Source: Lepus europaeus
Taxonomy: Eukaryota > Chordata > Mammalia > Lagomorpha > Leporidae
Direction: 5' to 3'
Assembly (NCBI RefSeq): GCF_033115175.1
Contig: NC_084834.1
Span: 39,724,077-39,788,076 of the forward strand
Length of the DNA stretch: 64,000 nt
Part shown: positions 46,408-57,497 of the stretch, in pieces
Layout of the letters: each line of letters starts with the position of its first letter
Numbering within the stretch: position 1 is the first letter of the stretch
Made by a program: the position numbers and the translations under genes
The notes under the pieces: model-generated
What the model was told of the DNA's origin: nothing
The model's database searches: none
What the model saw: the letters and a program-made list of their open reading frames with translations, nothing else

Positions 46408-47080
46408 ATGCCTCAGAAATCTGAATACAGACCTACCACCTGATCCAGGCATCCCACTCCGGGGAATTTACTCAAACCAAAGGGAATCAACATATGAAAG
46501 AGTTATCTGTGCCCCCATGTTCACTGTAGCTCAATTCACAATAGCTAAGATATAGAATCAACCCAGATGTACATCAACTGTTGATTGAATAAAGGAATGA
46601 TAGTACACATGTACTGTGGAATACTAGTCAGCTTTAAAAAAAAAAATGAAATTCTGTCTGAACAAAATGGACTCAACTGGAAACCATTATATTTAGTGAA
46701 ATAAGTCAGTCCGAAAAAGACAGATAGCATATATTTTCCCTGATCTGAGGTAACTGAGTTCCTAAAGTGTAAGGTATTGGAGTGAAATGGACATTTGAGA
46801 TTCAATGATTGTTTACAGTCCTTGTCTCTTCTGTTTTTTTTCCTTCATACTATTTGTTGAACCCTTTTACTTAGTGTGCGGTTAACTTTGTGATCATTAA
46901 GTAAACAAAGTAGATCTTTGTAAAAATTAAGACTGGGAATGGGAGAGGGAGGAGGAAGAAGGGTTGGAGCATGGACAGGAGGAAGGGCAGGGGGGGAAGT
47001 GTCGCTATGATCCTAATCTGTATGTATGAAATACATGAAACTTCTATATCTTAAATAATTTTTTTTTTTTTGAAAAAGGA
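46408..47080 (+). mobile_element. L1 ORF2 C-terminus and 3' UTR, inserted in a CSINE
   Basis: CATCCCACTCCGGGGAATTT, CATATGAAAGAGTTATCTGT, CACAATAGCTAAGATATAGA, TACTGTGGAATACTAGTCAG are the end of ORF2, here full of stops. The 3' UTR has a G-rich run (46935-47000) and ends TATATCTTAAATAATT plus T and A runs. AGTATGAAG (46399-46407) and AGTAAATGAAG (47081-47091) look like the duplication. Confidence 0.85.
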
Positions 47081-47285
47081 AGTAAATGAAGCAGAGGATG
47101 GCCCAGGTGCTTGCATCTGGGCACTTGCGTGGGAGGCCTGGAAGAAGTTCTTGGCGCTTGGTTTCTGCCTGGCTCAGCCCCTGGCCATTGTAGCCATTGG
47201 GGAACAGTAGATGAAAGATCTCTCCCTCTCTGGCCTCTCTCTATGTAACTGTTACTTTCAAATAAATAACATACATCTTTAAAAG
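47081..47285 (+). mobile_element. CSINE, 3' part (after the L1)
   Basis: GCAGAGGATGGCCCAGGTGC to TTTCAAATAAATAACATACA completes the element begun at 46271. Confidence 0.87.
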
Positions 47286-47328
47286 ATTTTTCCTTTTCTT
47301 CTTTACCTTCTTGTTCTCCTTTACTTCT

Positions 47329-47345
47329 TTTTTTTTCTTTCCTTT

Positions 47346-47380
<35 letters not shown>

Positions 47381-47708
47381 ACAGGCAGAGTAGACAGTGA
47401 GAGAGAGAGAGACAGAGAGAAAGGTCTTCCTTTGCCGTTGGTTCACCCTCCAATGGCCGCCGCGGTAGCGCGCTGTGGCCGGCGCACCACGCTGATCCGA
47501 TGGCAGGAGCCAGGTGCTTCTCCTGGTCTCCCATGGGGTGCAGGGCCCAAGCACTTGGGCCATCCTCTACTGCACTCCCTGGCCACAGCAGAGAGCTGGC
47601 CTGGAAGAGGGGCAACCAGGACAGAATCCGGAGCCCTGACCGGGACTAGAACCCGGTGTGCTGGCGCCGCAAGGCGGAGGATTAGCCTAGTGAGCCGCGG
47701 CGCCGGCC
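47329..47708 (-). mobile_element. CSINE, CG-rich-headed subfamily, perfect 13-bp duplication
   Basis: CTCCTTTACTTCT at 47316-47328 and 47709-47721. T-run of about 30 (47350-47379), then GACAGGCAGAGTAGACAG. Very CG-rich head (GAGCCGCGGCGCCGGCCC), probably one of the youngest copies. Confidence 0.97.
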
Positions 47709-47779
47709 CTCCTTTACTTCTAAGTAAACTTCACTCATCATTTTTTTAAAAAGAGTATATAATTCTTGTGTGTTTCTTT

Positions 47780-48113
47780 CTTTTTTTTTTTTTAAGATTT
47801 ATTTATTTTATTTGAAAGTCAGAGCTACAAAGAGAGAGAAGGAGAGGCAAAGAGAGAAAGAAAGAGAGATCTTCCATCCACTGGTTTACTCCTCAGATGG
47901 CCGCAACGGCCAATGCTGCGCCGATCCAGGAGCCAGGAACTTCCTCCGGGTTTCCCACGCGGGCGCAGGAGCCCAAAGACTTGGGCCATGCTCTCTCAGG
48001 CCACAGCAGAGAGCCGGATGGGAAATGGAGCAGCTGGGACTCTAACCGGCGCCCATGTGGGATGCTAGCACTTCAGGTAGCGGCTTTACCTGCTATACCA
48101 CAGCACCAGCCCC
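47780..48113 (-). mobile_element. CSINE with perfect 12-bp duplication
   Basis: GTGTGTTTCTTT at 47768-47779 and 48114-48125. Tail AAGATTTATTTATTTTATTTG. Confidence 0.96.
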
Positions 48114-48149
48114 GTGTGTTTCTTTAGATAGTTTTATTCTTTCTTCTAG

Positions 48150-48475
48150 CTTATTTATTTATTTATTTATTTATTTCAAAGGCAAAGTTACAGAGAGGCA
48201 GAGGTAGAGAGACAGGTCTTACACCCACTGGTTCACTCCCCAAATGGCTACAATGGCCGGAGTTGTGCTGATCCAAAGCCAGGAGCCAGGAGCTTCTTCC
48301 AGGTCTCCCATGTGGATGCAGGGGCCCAAGCACTTGGGCCATATTCTACTGCTTTCTCAGGCCATAACAGAGAGCTGGATCGGAAGTGGAGCAGCTGGGA
48401 CTCGAACCGGCACCCATATGGGATGCTGGCACTGCAGGTGGTGGCTTTTCCTGCTATGCCACATTGCCAGCCCCA
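48150..48475 (-). mobile_element. CSINE with intact B box
   Basis: TTATTTATTTATTTATTTATT tail, full body, head CCACATTGCCAGCCCC. GGACTCGAACC at 48398-48408 is a perfect reverse B box. Confidence 0.95.
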
Positions 48476-48579
48476 CCCCCATTATTTTGTTTTGTTTTTT
48501 GTTTTTTGCCCAAATTATGCTGTCTGAAGATGCTGCTTCAAGAAAACCTCTTTTCTTGACCATGAACCTTCATGATTGA

Positions 48580-49300
48580 GCACATCCTTAATCTATGCAA
48601 TTGCATTGATCTAAATATAAGTAAGGTTGAACATTTTATATATAATAGGTATTTGTCTTTCTTTATATTGGGAAGGATTTATTAATATCCCTTACTCATA
48701 TTTTTGTTGAGTTGCTTGTCTGTTTTCTATTGATTTATTTGAAATTCTTATATTTAAAGAGACTAAAATTTTAGCTGCAATATTAAGTATATCATTCTCA
48801 TTTTATTTCTTGAGTATGTTTTGTTTAATTATCTTATTACAATTTGTCATGGCTTCTGCAGTAGATAAACTTTCTTCAAACTAGATTCTAAGGGAATTCT
48901 GGAATATTTTAATATAGGACTTTAATGATTTCATTTTTACATTCCTATCTGTATATATATCACAATTTTGTCGCTATTGTAGGGATTATAAAATTGATTC
49001 AACCTTATGGTTTTCTAAAAGTTTATATAGGTTTCTTCATATGATTATTAGATCATCCATATTATTCCTTTACTTTGAGATAACACTTTTATCATTTGAT
49101 AAAATCCTGAATTTACTTGGGTCAAATAGTAGGCTTTGTATTCTGTTATATTATTCTGTTCTTAATGAACCTACACCATAAAGTTTAAGTTCCTGATATA
49201 TTGATAGCCTAGTATTCTCTCAAAGCTTGGATTTTCAGATTTAAAAAACACTTGTGTATAACTGCAGAATTTCTTTTCCTGGTTATAAAGAATACTACTA
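48580..49300 (-). mobile_element. Probable old L1 ORF2 (antisense)
   Basis: AT-rich text (e.g. GGGAAGGATTTATTAATATCC, GATTCAACCTTATGG, CTTACTTTGAG) resembles inverted ORF2. Related text at 50330-50420 (AATGACAGTGGCGACAATGGA, CTGCCTTGTCTTATTC) is a clearer match. Highly decayed. Confidence 0.4.
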
Positions 49301-49301
49301 T

Positions 49302-49610
49302 GGTGAGTGATGTGGCACAGTGGCCTCAGCCCTCTTAGGATACCCTAATCCCATATTAGAGTGCTGGTTTGGGTACTGGTTATTCTGCTTTGGGTCCAGT
49401 TTCTTGCTAATGCATCCTGGAAGGCAGTAGATGGTGGCTCAATTACTTGGGCCACTGCTACTAATATAGGAGACCAAAATGGATTTCCAGGCTCCTAGCT
49501 TTGACCTTGCCCAGTGCCAGCTGTTGTGGGCATTTGGGGGAGTGAACTAGTGGATGGAAGATTCTCTCTCTCTCTCTCTCTCACTTTTAAGGGTATAGAA
49601 ACACATATAT
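49302..49610 (+). mobile_element. Old CSINE
   Basis: GGTGAGTGATGTGGCACAGTG head, GCTGTTGTGGGCATTTGGGG, (CT)n at 49564-49582, ends ACACATATATAAAAAAGA. Confidence 0.82.
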
Positions 49611-49694
49611 AAAAAAGACACAAGGAAACAAAAAAATTCTCTTGGCATTTTTATTTGTATTATGTTCTATGTATAAATGAAGGAGTATACATAT

Positions 49695-49945
49695 AGTCTA
49701 TGATTAAGACAACCACATCCCACATCAGTGTGCCCAGGGTCTATCCCTAGCCCCAGCTCCTAACTCCAGGTTCCTGCTAATGTAGATTAAGTAGCAGTGA
49801 TGACTTAGCAATTGGATTCTTGCTTCCCACATGGGAGACCTGGTTTGTGTTCCCTGTTCCCAGATCTAGCCTCAGCCATTGCAGGCAATTTGGAGAGTGA
49901 TCCTAGTGGATGGGAACATGCTCTGTCCCTGTCAAATAAGTTCAT
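49695..49945 (+). mobile_element. Old CSINE
   Basis: CAACCACATCCCACATCAG, TGACTTAGCAATTGGATTCT, TCCCACATGGGAGACCTGGT, GCCATTGCAGGCAATTTGGA; ends CTGTCAAATAAG. Confidence 0.75.
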
Positions 49946-51460
49946 TACTTAAGTTTGAACACAAATTAATTAACTCAGGAAATTGGCAGCTCATGGTATG
50001 AGTATTCTTATCCAAGTGCCTGACATACTTTTCTATTTGATCAAACATGCCTTTTATAATTTTATTTTATTTTATAATTTTATTGTTAAGTGTTAAAATC
50101 TGTGTTGCTATTGTAAATGTCATGATGTCCTTCATTATTTTATTTAACTTGTTTATGCATAAATAAAAATCTGATTTTTCATACTTATTTTGAATTATTG
50201 CCTAACAAATAGTTTAATTCACAGTAGTACAAATTTTGTTAAATTTTTTTAGGTAATTAATCATAAAATGAGAGCTTTGTTCCCTTTTTACATTTCTCAT
50301 GCTTCAGTTCTTTGTTGTTGTTGTCTAATTACAGAAGATAGTTAATAGATAATGTTAAATGACAGTGGCGACAATGGACTGCCTTGTCTTATTCTTGATG
50401 TTTCGGTGCTCCTAATTCCAGAGACTGTACAAGTCAGTGCATCTCTTCCAACTGTGTTGTATACAAGTTCACTTGGGGTGAAAGTCTTAGTAATTGTGGT
50501 ACAGTAGTTTGACAGGAGCTCTCAAACTCTGCCTACTAATAGAGGTGGGTGCCTTGGTGCTTTTTGACAGGCGAGTGAGTAGACTTTAGATCCCTTTTAG
50601 AAAGTCTGCATGTTGGGCTACTTCTAGTATCTGCTGTTTTTAGACAGTTTTTCCAGCACAAGATGAGAAATTATAAGCAAGTGATTAATGCATTTATGAA
50701 TACTGGTCAGGGAGTTCAGAACACAGTGTGAGAAGAAGGAAGACAAAAGTGTAATGACAGGTAAAGTTCTAGCCTGAAGCTGCAGGAAGAGCTTAGGATC
50801 AATTAGACCTTAGAATTTGTCTCAACTTTGCATGTTGAATTTCACATCCTTGGATCAGGGACTCAGTGGCCAATATCCATAAGGGTAGTAAACTTGCAGG
50901 CACTCCCTCTGGGAGAAAAGTGGGTCCATTCCTTAGTTCAAGGGCAGTCCTTTGAGCAGAGTGACAGGTATGCCCTTCTAGAACAAAATCACGAGGTAGG
51001 AAATGGGTACCCAGAAGCAGTACAAGTAATAGCATGAAATGTAGATAGAACATCAACAATTGGTTGCAATTCACACTTTTTTTTTCTTATTGATTTATTA
51101 AATACTAAGAGAAGTTGTTGAATTTTTCAACAATAATTATGTATTAATTTGTTATTCCATTGGATTTGTTTTACATTTATTGTGACTATTTTCTCAAGTG
51201 CATATATGTGCTCTATCTGTGTGACTCTTCAGCCATAATAATTTTATGCCTTAATTTTATATTTTTAATAAATACATCTTAATGGGATGTTAATTTTTTT
51301 ATAAACCAAAGACAATTTATTTAACTGGTGATTTTAATCAATTTACATTTATTGATAGTGTTGATGTATTGCAATGTATTTTATCTTACTTTATGCATTT
51401 GTATTTATTTTTTCCTCACTTGACTCCCACCTTTTCCTGATTGTAATTTAGAATAAATGA
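49946..51460 (-). mobile_element. Decayed L1 (antisense), interrupted
   Basis: 50330-50500 is recognisable inverted ORF2. 51100-51460 (TTATTCCATTGGATTTGTTT, AATTTTATGCCTTAATTTTATAT) is compatible. 50520-51070 is less clear and GC-richer, possibly unique or another repeat. Confidence 0.4.
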
Positions 51461-51690
51461 GGTTTGTCCATTTTTGGTTTTTGTTTTTTAGTTTATTCTG
51501 GTTTAGGAATTACACATCTTTTTCTTTCCTTTTATTCTTTCCCTTACTGGTTTCCTTCTTCCCTCCTTTTTTCTTGCTTGCCCTTCTTTGCTCTCTCTTC
51601 CTCTTTTCTTTTTTCCCTCCTTCCTTTTTTGCAAGCTATTAATACACATGGATTGACATAATCTAAATAAGTTAATGCCTCACCTACCCA
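51461..51690. other. Pyrimidine-rich stretch
   Basis: T/C-rich DNA at 51470-51640. The F/L-rich open frames on + are low-complexity artefacts. Confidence 0.6.
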
Positions 51691-52062
51691 GCTTTGCTCT
51701 ACTATAATAAAACACAAGCCTAACTTTATAAAGAGGTTTATTCAGCTCAAAATTTTGGAGGCTGAAAGTCTAAACAGCTCTGGTGAGGCCTCCATGGTAG
51801 AGAGTGAAAACTAGTGAGAGGAATATCACCTGGTGAGCCAGAAAGCAGAGAGGAACTCAGGGGTCACACTTTGCCTGTTATAAAAACTGATTCTGCTAAG
51901 AACTTATTCCAGGAGACCAGTATTACTTCCCAACAGCCACACACCATGACCTGAGGACCCACCACTAGGCACCACCTCGGGAAGTTTCCAAATCACCACC
52001 CTAGGGACCAGGCCTCCAATACCTGAAATGTTGAGGGGACACATTTAAACTATATTCCAACC
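51691..52062 (-). mobile_element. MST/MLT1-type MaLR LTR (antisense)
   Basis: AGAGGTTTATTCAGCTCAAAA, TTTGGAGGCTGAAAGTC, GGTGAGGCCTCCATGG, ATGACCTGAGGACCCACCAC, GAGGGGACACATTTAAAC in inverted MaLR order. Confidence 0.75.
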
Positions 52063-52124
52063 TTAGCACTTCCTACCTTCAAATAAAAGAAACATAAGTC
52101 TTCTTTTAGTCAGTTTTTATCTGT

Positions 52125-52424
52125 CTTCTTTTTTGAAAGGGAGATACATACACACACACACACACACATCTCCCATCCACTGTAAGTCTGAATTCCTGCA
52201 ACAGCTAGGGATTTGCAGGGCTGAAGCCAGGGGTCCAGAACTCCATCAGGATCGTCTGTGTAGGTAGTAGGGATCCAAGTCCTTGAGCTATCATCTGCTA
52301 TCTCCCAGGGTGCACATTCTCAGGAAGATGGAATTGGGAATAGAGCAGGGACTTGAACCCACACACTCCAATATGGGGTGCAGACAGCGTGAATCTTAAC
52401 TTCTGAGCCTAATGCCGGTGATGG
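52125..52424 (-). mobile_element. Old CSINE with CA tract
   Basis: Body motifs CCAAGTCCTTGAGCTATCAT and GGACTTGAACCCACACACTC. (CA)n at 52147-52168 replaces the usual GA tract. Confidence 0.8.
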
Positions 52425-52763
52425 TTTTTAATTTTTCGTTATTTTATCTCAAATATGTGAATAGCTTGTTTAATTTTTAGTTTTGTTTTTAGCAAAGAAC
52501 AAGAATGTAGTTTGAAAAATCAAGTCATCCTACAAGATTTAACACATGAACAAATGTCCATTTTAAAAATACCCCTTTCTATTCAGGCAGGACTCCCTTG
52601 CCTTTCTCCCTAGATACAACACATTTTTCCTCTTCATCTGATTTTTTTTTCTCCTTTTTGGCCTCTATATCTCTAAATAATAAGCCTATATTGATTTTTA
52701 GTTCTTATTTTATATATTATATATCAACTTTCTATTGTGAAAGATGGTGACAACTCTTGCTGA
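52425..52763. other. Unassigned AT-rich DNA
   Basis: Nothing recognised. Confidence 0.4.
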
Positions 52764-52780
52764 CTCCAATTCACTTCCTT

Positions 52781-53105
52781 ATTTTTTATTTTAAGATTTT
52801 ATTTTTATTTGAGAGGTAGCATTACAGACAGTGAGAGGGAGGGACAGAGAGAAAGGCCTTCCATCTGCTGGTTCACTCACCAAATGGCCACAACAGCTGG
52901 AGCTGTGCTGATCCTAAGCCAGGAGCTTCTTCTGGGTCACCCACACAGGTGCAATGGCCCAAGCACTCGGGCCATCTTCCACTGCCCTCCCAGGCTATAA
53001 CAGAGAGCTGGATTGGAAGAGAAGCAGCTGGGACTAGAACCAAACTGTATGGGATACCAGCACTGCAGGTGGAGGAATCAACCCACTGCACCACAGCATC
53101 AACCC
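52781..53105 (-). mobile_element. CSINE with 17-bp duplication
   Basis: CTCCAATTCACTTCCTT (52764-52780) and CTCCAATTCACTTCTTT (53106-53122), one mismatch. Head CACCACAGCATCAACCCC. Confidence 0.96.
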
Positions 53106-53122
53106 CTCCAATTCACTTCTTT

Positions 53123-53527
53123 CACTTTCCCAACAAGGCTATCTAACAGTGTTGTTTCTATTGGTAGAAGATAATAGTCTTTAAATATACTTAATTAATA
53201 TTCTGCAATGAATCATGGGCCATGTGATTGGGAATACTGAACTAGAAATGCAATCCAAGATTAGAGATTTTATAATCTTAGAAAGGAGAGAGAAATTTAA
53301 CAGATACCCCTTAAGGTAATTGTTGTGGTAATTAATAGCAGTTAGGACAAGAGGTGAAGGAATGTGGCATGTAGAGGTTAACAGGATTTCAGGCAGAAGG
53401 AATAGTGATTTCAAATGCCTAAAGGCTGGGAGCTGCTGCTTATAGAAAGAACAAGCAGTGAGAATGCTAGGAGAGCTGCTAGTCAAAGAGCAAGTGCAAG
53501 TGGCAATGGGTGGTCAGTTCCTGTGTG
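53123..53527. other. Mostly unassigned DNA with an L2-like patch
   Basis: CAGGCAGAAGGAATAGTGAT at about 53391 recalls L2 3'-end text. Nothing else recognised. Confidence 0.35.
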
Positions 53528-53923
53528 TTCTCTTAAGCCACGGCCAGCAAACATTTACTGGAAAGAGAAAGACAGCTAATATTTTCCACTTTGTTGACTA
53601 TGTAGTTTCTTTTGCCACTAACCCAATTCTGCTTTTGTGGTGTGTGAGAAGCCAGAGACAGTGTGTTCTAATAAAACTTTATATATGAAAACCTCAGCTG
53701 TGAGCCATTGCCGTGACTTTGTATTACCTTATCATAATTGCAATCAAGATATTACCAGACAAGAATTGGCAAAGTATACTGGAGTTAAGAATTCTTTTTA
53801 CATTTTTAAATGACTGTAATACAAACACAGGAAAAACACTGGGCAGAGACCAGGTATGGCCATAAATTCTAAAATATTTACAACCTGGCCTTTTACAAGA
53901 AATGTTTGCCAACTTCTGCACTA
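53528..53923 (+). mobile_element. hAT (Charlie-like) MITE, near complete
   Basis: Left end CGGCCAGCAAACATTTACTG and right end CTTTTACAAGAAATGTTTGCC are inverted copies. In between lie GTTGACTATGTAGTTTC, GTTCTAATAAAACTTTATAT and CAGCTGTGAGCCATTGCC. Confidence 0.65.
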
Positions 53924-54307
53924 GACTCACAAAAATGAGTTGGGCAGTTTTTCCTCTTTTTCTTTCATTCTCTGAAATAACTTCTCTAAGAAAGGGCTAT
54001 CTTTGACTCAAAACAGAAAATAAAACAAAACTATCTCCTATTGCTTTATAGATAATGCCAAGAAAAATTTTGTGGTATAATCCCTTTCTTGGAGAAGTAA
54101 TTTCAGAGAATTTAAAATTTAGCTCCATTTCAAGTACTGATAGCCACATGTGGTCAATGGCTTTCATATTGGTTAAATAGAAGCTTCAATGATATACTGT
54201 TCCCATTTAGCTCTACCATTCACATACAATTGAGTTTTGTGTGTAGCATGGGATGGCTTACCTAGAAGGAAACCAGGTAGCTTATGCAATTAAAAAAAAA
54301 AAATATT
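53924..54307. other. Unassigned AT-rich DNA
   Basis: Nothing recognised. Confidence 0.4.
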
Positions 54308-54620
54308 GGGGCTGGTGCTGTGACATAGTGAGCAAAGCAGCTGCCTGCAGTTGCCGGCATCCCAGGACTGGTTCGAGTCCTGGCTGCTCCACTTCAATCT
54401 GGCTCTCTGCTATAGCCGGGAAAGCAGTGGAAGATGGCCAAGTCCTTGGGCCCCTGCCCCAGTGTGGGAGACCCGAAGAAGCTCCTAGCCCCTGGTTTTG
54501 GATTGGCGCAGCTCCAGCTGTTGCAGCCAACTGGGGAGCGAACCAGCGGATGGATGACCTCTCTCTCTCTGCCTCTGCCTCTCTGTAACTCTTTCAAATA
54601 AATAAATAAATCTTAAAAAA
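54308..54620 (+). mobile_element. CSINE with intact B box
   Basis: GGGGCTGGTGCTGTGACATAG head, perfect RNA polymerase III B box GGTTCGAGTCC (54370-54380), tail AAATAAATAAATAAATC. The flanks share AAAAAAAATATT, a probable duplication in A-rich DNA. Confidence 0.95.
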
Positions 54621-54780
54621 AATATTCAGAGCCAATTTGAGTCTCCTAAGAACTAACGTAGGACTTAATGATACTATAATTATCTAAATAGTTATTATTT
54701 CTGCATAATTTTTATTCCATGAAGATTTTTGCAATGTGGCAGGGGACATGGCTACCAGTAGTTCTGGGTGGTATCCTATT

Positions 54781-55148
54781 TTTTTTTTTTAAGATTTATT
54801 TCATGTATTTGAAAGGCAGAGTTGCAAATGGATAGGGAGATACACACACACAAACACACACACATACAAAGAGAGAGGGAGAGGGAGAGAGAGATCTTTC
54901 ATCCTCTGGTTCACTCCCCAAAATGGCATCAACTGCCAGGGCTGGGCTGAAGCCAAGAGCCAGAAAATTCATCTGGACCTCCCACACGGGTGCAGGGCAC
55001 CAAGCATTTGGGCCATCATGCACTGGTTTCCCAGGTGCATTAGCAGGTAGCTGTATTGGGAGTGGAGCCAGACATGAGCTGGAATCCATATGGGATGCCA
55101 ATGTCCCAGGTATTAGCTTCACTCACTATTGGCTGCAACACTAACCCC
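54781..55148 (-). mobile_element. CSINE with CA tract
   Basis: AAGATTTATTTCATGTATTTG tail, (CA)n at 54841-54866 then (GA)n, head ending GCTGCAACACTAACCCC. Confidence 0.9.
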
Positions 55149-56458
55149 TGAGGTAACATCTTTATAGTTTCCAACAGATGAGAAAAGAGTATGTTAATCC
55201 TGTTTAGAAATATTGCAGCTTGGGTCACATTCTGATAGTATGCAGCCAGAATGATTATTTTTGGCCTGGCCAAGCTTATGCCCGTATTTTTAATCACAGG
55301 ACAAAAACTGTTACCAGAAAATGGCAGCCATCACAGTATATCACATCTCTATCTTCTATGAGGTGTTTTTAGGGAGCTGGGACTATTCCTGGTATATAGT
55401 AGGCACTAAATAAATATTGTAAATGACATTAAAATGGCCTTGATTTGAAAGGAATTCTTAAAATAAGAACTAAAGTAGAAGGAAAAGTACAAATTCATTT
55501 ACTTTGAACTCATTTTTATGATCAACATAGTTTTGAAGGCCATCCAAATTTTAGTTTACAAGTTAAGAACTAGTGATTATAAGGGCTTGGTAACATTGAA
55601 GGTAACACAACATTTTCTTTGTAACTGGTACTTTCTGCAAACTTTCTGGGTGGTTAAGCAAAGCGTCCTGCTCTTGGTTGCTATGTGTGGCTTTGCAGAA
55701 ATTTTGAATGTGACTCTTTCTAATACAGTTCTTTTAACCATAATCTAACATTAGCAATTTTCCCCATATGTATTTCCCCTATGTATTCTTTAATTCAGCA
55801 AAGGACGAAAATGTTACTCGACATGGAAAGAACATTTATCCTCTTTTATTTATTTTTCTCTTTAGATGTGTCTTTATTCACATCATTACTTGTATTTTTC
55901 TTTTTTGTTTTCCATTTTTTTATGTTTTTAAAAGTTTTTACTAATATAAAGAGCCCAGATTTCATGCATTCCATAGGTGCAGTTCCAAGAAGACAACCAC
56001 ACTTCCCCCCACCAATTCCCCTCTTCTTGTCAGTTTTGCAAAGACATAATTTCATCCACTGTGTATCCTCTATCTAACTTCTTGTCTGAGGGAGTTTTAA
56101 TTTCAGCTTAGTAGTTTAGTCATTTATAAGGAAACTTAAAATTGAAGCCTAGTACTGTGTTGGGGACAGAAAGTTCATGAGTTTCCTAGGGTTCTGCTAG
56201 CCTCATTTTTCTTCAGAAAGAATGACTTCCCTTTCTGTGAAACAAATGCCTCTCCTCTTCCTGTTATGTGCATTAATCAAGAGAATTAGGAGGAAAATCT
56301 TTCTCTTACTTCATTTTTTAGGCGTTTCAACAAGATTGAATGGGGGAAATTTCCTATTTTTATTTTCTAAAAGATATAACATCTGACACAAAATATTTAT
56401 TTGGGCATCATAGAAACTCTGACTTGATATGTTGGAAACAAATTTATATAGAATTTTT
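55149..56458. other. Mostly unassigned DNA
   Basis: An L2/MIR-type end (TATTCCTGGTATATAGTAGG, CACTAAATAAATATTG) occurs at 55388-55420. 55930-56070 with ACACTTCCCCCCACCAATTC may be an older inverted L1 3' end. No gene recognised. Confidence 0.4.
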
Positions 56459-56472
56459 TAAAGTCACTCTTA

Positions 56473-57483
56473 TTTTTAACTTTTATTTAATGAATATAAA
56501 TTTCCAAAGTACAGCTTATGGATTACAATGGCTTCCCCCCCCCATAACTTCCCTCCCACCTACAACCCTCCCCTTTTCCACTCCCTCTCCCCTTCCATTC
56601 ACATCAAGATTCATTTTCAATTCTCTTTATTTACAGAAAATCAGTTTAGTATATATTAAATAAAGATTTCAACAGTTTGCCCCCACATAACAACACAAAG
56701 TGAAAAATACTGTTGGAGTACTAGTTATAGCATTAAATCAAAATGTACAGCACATTAAGGACAGAGATCCTACATGATATTTTTTAAAAATTGATTAATT
56801 TTCTATGCAATTTCCAATTTAAAACCAAGTGTTTTTTTTTTCATTTTCAATCATCTTTAGATACAAAGATCGATTCAGTATATACTAAGTAAAGATTTCA
56901 TCAGTTTGAACCCACACAGAAGCACAAAGAGTAAAAATACTGTTTTAGTACTAGTTATAGCATTACTTCACATTGGACAACACATTAAGGACAGATCCCA
57001 CATGAGACATAAGTACACAGTGACTCCTGTTGTTGATTTAATAATTTGACACTCTTGTTTATGGTGTCAGTAATCTCCCTAGGCTCTAGTCATGAGTTGC
57101 CAAGGCAATGGAAGCCTTTAGGGTTCGCCAACTTTGATCTTATTCCGATAGGGTCATAGTCAAAGTGGAAGTTCTCTCCTCCCTTCAAAGAAAGGTACCT
57201 CCTTCTTTGATGGCCCCGTTCTTTCCACTGAGATCTCACTTGCAGAGATCTTTCATTTAGGTCTTCTCCTTCTTCTTCTTCTTCTTCTTCTTTTTTTTTT
57301 TTTTTTTTGCCAGAGTGTCTTGGCTTTCCATGCCTAAAATACTCTCATGGGCTCTTCAGCCAGATCCGAATACCTTAAGGGCTGATTCTGAGGCCAGAGT
57401 GCTATTTAGGACATCTGCCATCCTATGAGTCTGCTGTGTATCCCGCTTCCTATGTTGGATCGTTTTTTCCCTTTTTGATTCTG
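56473..57483 (-). mobile_element. Rabbit L1 3' UTR, 5'-truncated insertion with 14-bp duplication
   Basis: The inverted lagomorph L1 3' UTR: AACTTTTATTTAATGAATAT, C-rich run (56537-56575), AAGGTACCTCCTTCTTTGAT, (TTC)n-T run (57271-57308), CAGAGTGTCTTGGCTTTCCA, ATTCTGAGGCCAGAGTGCTA. Perfect TAAAGTCACTCTTA repeats at 56459-56472 and 57484-57497. A segment of about 165 bp occurs twice (56611 and 56841). Confidence 0.93.
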
Positions 57484-57497
57484 TAAAGTCACTCTTA

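Noticed and set aside
51457..51661. F/L-rich hydrophobic frames resembling membrane peptides
   Set aside because: Translation of a pyrimidine-rich tract. No initiation context or conservation signal.
54308..54400. tRNA gene suggested by the B box
   Set aside because: The B box belongs to the tRNA-derived head of a CSINE. No cloverleaf or terminator of a true tRNA gene is present.
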